From Streptomyces himalayensis subsp. himalayensis (lineage in GTDB: Bacteria > Actinomycetota > Actinomycetes > Streptomycetales > Streptomycetaceae), in assembly GCF_013778455.1 (NCBI RefSeq), contig NZ_JACEHE010000034.1:1-64000 (forward strand): a stretch of DNA of 64,000 nucleotides, read 5' to 3'. The notes beneath the pieces are model-generated. The model worked only from the letters and a program-made list of their open reading frames with translations. It was not told the DNA's origin and did not search any database. How positions within the stretch are numbered: position 1 is the stretch's first letter; each line of letters begins with the position of its first letter. Shown piece after piece: positions 61,446 through 64,000 of the stretch. The position numbers and the translations under genes were made by a program.

Positions 61446-61805
61446 TTGACGATCACATGCGGGATCGACTGGGCCGAGGAACACCACGACGTTGCACTGG
61501 TCGACGAGGCAGGGAAGCTGGTCGCCAAGCGGCGCATCGGCGACGACGCGGACGGGTACCGCCAGTTGCTCGACCTTCTGGCGGAGACCGGCGACACTCC
61601 GGAAGACCCGATACCTGTGGCCGTGGAGACCGCACGAGGACTGCTGTTCGCCTGCCTGCGAGCGACCGGCCGCCGGGTGTACTCGATCAACCCGATGGCA
61701 GTGGCCCGCTACCGGGAACGGCACCGCACTGCCCGCGCGAAGTCCGACCATGCCGACGCGATGAACCTGGCCAACATCCTGAGGACGGACGCGGACGTCC
61801 ACCGC
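61446..61805 (+). pseudogene. IS110-family transposase N-terminal fragment, interrupted
   Basis: From TTG 61446: TITCGIDWAEEHHDVALVDE with the first RuvC-like Asp, DPIPVAVETARGLLFACLRA with the Glu, INPMAVARYRERHRTARAKS and SDHADAMNLANILRTDADVH with the Asp pair: the DEDD nuclease half of an IS110 transposase. At about 61805 the sequence changes to an IS30 gene on the opposite strand, and the IS110 C-terminal half is not found beyond it. Upstream sequence 61141-61445 is the non-coding flank where IS110 elements encode their bridge RNA. Confidence 0.8.
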
Positions 61806-62585
61806 ACGGGCCCGTGCGCGCGGAACACGCAGGGCGCGCCCCGTGCGCAGGCAGGCCACGAGCTCACGCTTGAGAGCGCCGCGGCTCTCGACGTAGAGGG
61901 CCTGGTAGATCGCCTCGTGACTGATGCGCATGGACTTGTCCTCAGGAAAGTCGATCTTCAGTCGGGCCGAGATCTGCTCCGGGCTCCACCCGTTCGCCCA
62001 CCGGCGATCGTTGCGATGCGGCTTGTTGCGCCCCTTCCATTCGGGAACCTGCGGCCCGGGAAGCACCGTGCCGTCCGGAGCGCGGATCACGCCCAGCAAC
62101 CGGTCCTGGACATACTCCCGCAGCCGGTGGTTCACGACCAGTTTCGCTTCCTTCGGCCGCTGTGCCACCAGGTCGGCCTTCCATTGCGCGACCGAGGCCC
62201 GGTACTCGAGCTTGCCGCCGCGGGTGGCCGCGTTGCGGCGCAGTTCCCGCGAGATGGTCGACGGTGACCGGTGCAGCCGCCTGGCGATCTCCCGTACTCC
62301 GGCACCCTGCACGCGGAGCAGAGCGATGTCCTCTCGCTCAGCGAACGAGAGGTAGCGGCCCGAGACAGTCAGGTTGATCTGCGGCATCCCGCCAGCATGT
62401 CGGAACCACCGGGTTCCCACCGCGGGGGCCGCTCCGACGGTGACCGCCGCGTCCTCACTGGTCAGCCCCTTGGCGATCTCGCCCCAGAACAGCCGCTCGA
62501 TCTCCCGCCGGGTCGAGGGCCGCCCCGGCGACTTCATCGGCGACCGTCCCGTCAACTCCGTCATCCAACCCGCTGGTCGCCCCAT
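61806..62585 (-). pseudogene. IS30-family transposase, N-terminal part only
   Basis: The reverse-strand frame from ATG 62585 has MGRPAGWMTELTGRSPMKSP, a first HTH region, then YLSFAEREDIALLRVQGAGV and REIARRLHRSPSTISRELRR, the IS30 HTH_38 motif, and WSPEQISARLKIDFPEDKSM, HEAIYQALYVESRGALKREL, ACLRTGRALRVPRARAR. Coding homology ends near 61806 before the DDE catalytic domain; the partner sequence there is the IS110 fragment. One end of the element lies near 62610, where an IS3 fragment begins. Confidence 0.8.
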
Positions 62586-62629
62586 AACACACCTCTCTGA
62601 TCAGGCGTGTTGCTACGACTGGTTGAACC

Positions 62630-62924
62630 CGGGCAATTCCGGTCCCGCAAGGTCGCCGCCGTACTCAACCGGCATGGCCTGGTCGGTTCGATGGGCCGGG
62701 TCGGGGCCGCCGGCGACAACGCCGCGATGGAGAGCTTCTTCGCACTGCTGCAGAAGAACGTCCTCGACCGCCGTACCTGGGCCACCTGCCAGGAGTTGCG
62801 GATCGCGATCGTCACCTGGATCGAGCGGAGCTACCACCGGCGCCGACGGCAACGACGCCTGGGCCGATTCACCCCCGTCGAGTACGCGACCATCATGACC
62901 CCACCCGCAGCTCTTGCTGCATAA
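62630..62924 (+). pseudogene. IS3-family OrfB C-terminal fragment
   Basis: About 98 codons read FRSRKVAAVLNRHGLVGSMG, RVGAAGDNAAMESFFALLQK with the catalytic Glu, NVLDRRTWATCQELRIAIVT, WIERSYHRRRRQRRLGRFTP and VEYATIMTPPAALAA-stop: the end of an IS3 rve domain, beginning after the second Asp. It differs from the IS3 copy at 23074-23970, which stops before this part, so the two are from unrelated insertions. Confidence 0.75.
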
Positions 62925-63084
62925 ACCCCGCTGTCACCCGATCATGCAGCAGTCCCTTTGCTGCGCCGGGTCGACGATCTCCAAGTGTTGGGGACTACGG
63001 GCATGACACTGGGTGGTGACTGGCCGTCACCGCGTCGGCACGACGCAATCACCATTCGGGCGTCTCGAGCAACATGAGTCCACC

Positions 63085-63230
63085 AGCGTGCCCGCCCCTG
63101 GCCAGGGCGCGGACGCGGCGAAGAAGATCGTCGGAAGCGGAGCATCGTCATCGACACGTCGGGACTGCTGCTGGCCGTGCTGTTCACCGTCGCTAGCGTG
63201 CCGGACTCCGTGGCGGCACCCGCCGCGCGC
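63085..63230 (+). mobile_element. IS5-type transposase relic
   Basis: ADAAKKIVG in one frame and KRSIVIDTSGLLLAVLFTVA then SVPDSVAAPAARL in the next match the conserved GxxxGKKxxGRKRHIxVDTxGLLL core of IS5-like DDE transposases, with one frameshift around 63133. Only ~45 codons remain. Confidence 0.5.
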
Positions 63231-63248
63231 CTGCGCGCGGCGGGTGCC
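63215..63248 (-). terminator. Strong hairpin terminator after the leader-peptide gene
   Basis: A 16-bp perfect GC stem (GGCACCCGCCGCGCGC with its complement) around a CT centre lies 41 bases past the stop of the reverse-strand peptide gene, so the gene looks like a single-gene transcript. Confidence 0.75.
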
Positions 63249-63288
63249 CTTGGGGGACAGTGCCCCCTGCCCGAGTTCGGGCCTCCTA

Positions 63289-63498
63289 TCAGAAGGAGAC
63301 GCTGACGCTGGCGTGGTTGTACTGGCCGGCGGCGCTCAGGACCTCGTTCTTGGCTGCGTCGACCTGGGCCAGGACAGCAGAGTCGCTGACCGCGGCGGGG
63401 CCGGCGACGACGCTGGCGTGCGGGCTCAGGCCGCCGGAGATGTTGTCGAGTTCAGCGTCGGAGATCTCAAGGGTCTCAACCTGGGGAGCGGAGTTCAT
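63289..63498 (-). CDS. Double-glycine leader peptide, candidate bacteriocin/RiPP precursor
   Basis: A 69-residue peptide from ATG 63498 (AAGGGAAG about 8 bases upstream). Residues 1-24 form a leader MNSAPQVETLEISDAELDNI then SGG, with the L-x-x-x-E-L-D-x-I-S-G-G pattern that PCAT/C39-type transporters cut after Gly-Gly. The ~45-residue remainder (LSPHASVVAGPAAVSDSAVL, AQVDAAKNEVLSAAGQYNHA, SVSVSF) is small-residue-rich with many Ser, no Thr and no Cys, so lanthionine formation is not expected. It may be an unmodified secreted peptide or a modified peptide of an unknown class. No transporter or modification enzyme is in the window; partners may lie beyond its right edge. A strong terminator follows. 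Confidence 0.65.
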   Translation of the reverse strand: MNSAPQVETLEISDAELDNISGGLSPHASVVAGPAAVSDSAVLAQVDAAKNEVLSAAGQYNHASVSVSF

Positions 63499-64000
63499 GA
63501 TGAAACTTCCCTTCGTATGGATGATCCACAAGGGGGGGTGGCCCCGCTGGGGACAGATAGCGGGCCTCGACCGCGGGCGTGCGGCACCCGTTTCCGGAAA
63601 CCTTCGCGTGCCCCGCGGTGCAAAGGATCAAAGCACGGAGCTCCGCCGGGCATCCAACCAACCATCGCTCTCGCCATGGCAGTTCAACGTAAGGGCGACT
63701 CATTCGTGCAGGGGTGCACACGATTTGGGGGTGACTTCTCCACACGTCACACGGCGCTGGGCGTGACTGGTCTTGCCACCGCGATCCCTAACGGGACACT
63801 CCGGGCCAACAGAGCATCGTGCGACGAGCCTTTGTGTAGATCGATCGCACACCTTGCCGCGGTTGAGCATACGGCGTGCAGATTCGCTGGAGGCGGCCTG
63901 CCGCTCCATCACGGGAACTGACCGCTTTCGATCGGTAGCGGATCGTATGCGCCATGCCGGTCCGGTCCCCCGGAAATCTCCGCGAGCGGGACACCGCCAG
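63499..64000. other. Upstream region of the peptide gene; no gene recognised
   Basis: This last half kilobase should contain the peptide gene's promoter. I saw no coherent coding frame. It is less GC-biased than its surroundings in places (for example around 63700-63860), consistent with regulatory DNA. Confidence 0.4.

Overview
The window looks like part of an arm of a Streptomyces (or close actinomycete) linear chromosome. Supporting this are very high GC with strong third-position G/C bias, GTG/TTG starts, overlapping start/stop codons (ATGA, GTGA, TGATG), secreted hydrolases with Tat or lipoprotein signals, a sensor kinase plus roadblock pair of the conservon type, and families typical of streptomycetes (GH62, DUF4328, DUF6919, SpoIIE-type phosphatase, MASE1). 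No rRNA, tRNA, CRISPR array or replication origin was seen. Decayed genes and insertion-sequence remnants (IS110 x3, IS3 x2, IS30, IS1380, IS5, IS630, an rve-type element) are abundant, as expected of an accessory region.

Layout. 1-8.2 kb: a membrane-anchored methyltransferase, decayed genes (FAD oxidoreductase end, DUF2397/Wadjet-type subunit, DUF6919, LivM-like permease, BlaI-like end), an rve-type IS, a DUF4328 membrane protein, a toxin-antitoxin pair with a palindromic operator, and an M56-type membrane protease. 8.4-14 kb: two large secreted proteases, a zinc carboxypeptidase (M14) and a subtilase (S8), translationally coupled. 15.2-19.9 kb: an arabinoxylan-type locus with a three-gene sugar ABC importer and a GH62 arabinofuranosidase sharing an operator-like motif. 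20-24 kb: IS graveyard. 24-31.8 kb: menC (reverse), menD, menB, menE and an isochorismate synthase, i.e. the o-succinylbenzoate (OSB) route to 1,4-dihydroxy-2-naphthoyl-CoA, unusual because Streptomyces normally make menaquinone by the futalosine route. 32-43 kb: a polysaccharide-utilisation locus with a heparin-lyase-like protein, a PL8 lyase, a DeoR-LacI hybrid regulator, a GH35 beta-galactosidase, a sugar ABC importer and a D-2-hydroxyacid dehydrogenase; one short motif recurs in its three promoter regions.

43-47 kb: two adjacent tyrosine recombinases beside the broken-off 3' end of a DUF5131 gene, an intact relative of which lies 11 kb away, suggesting a Tn554/RIT-like element and its target. 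47.4-51.8 kb: cupin, alpha/beta hydrolase (frameshifted), quinone-oxidoreductase-type MDR, FMN reductase and a MarR regulator; the same 18-bp palindrome occurs twice before the MDR gene and once, imperfectly, before marR, giving a readable regulon. 52-54 kb: a large ATPase with a C-terminal HTH. 54.6-60.7 kb: DUF5131 protein, a 160-bp near-palindromic element, a frameshifted nitrate/nitrite-sensing-type histidine kinase, a roadblock protein, a SpoIIE-type phosphatase and a MASE1 membrane protein. 60.9-63.2 kb: nested IS remnants. 63.3 kb: a 69-residue peptide gene with a double-glycine leader and a strong terminator, a candidate bacteriocin/RiPP precursor with no visible processing genes in the window.

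Several apparent pseudogenes differ from an intact frame by single bases in G/C runs. They may be real decay or sequencing errors; the sequence alone cannot separate these.
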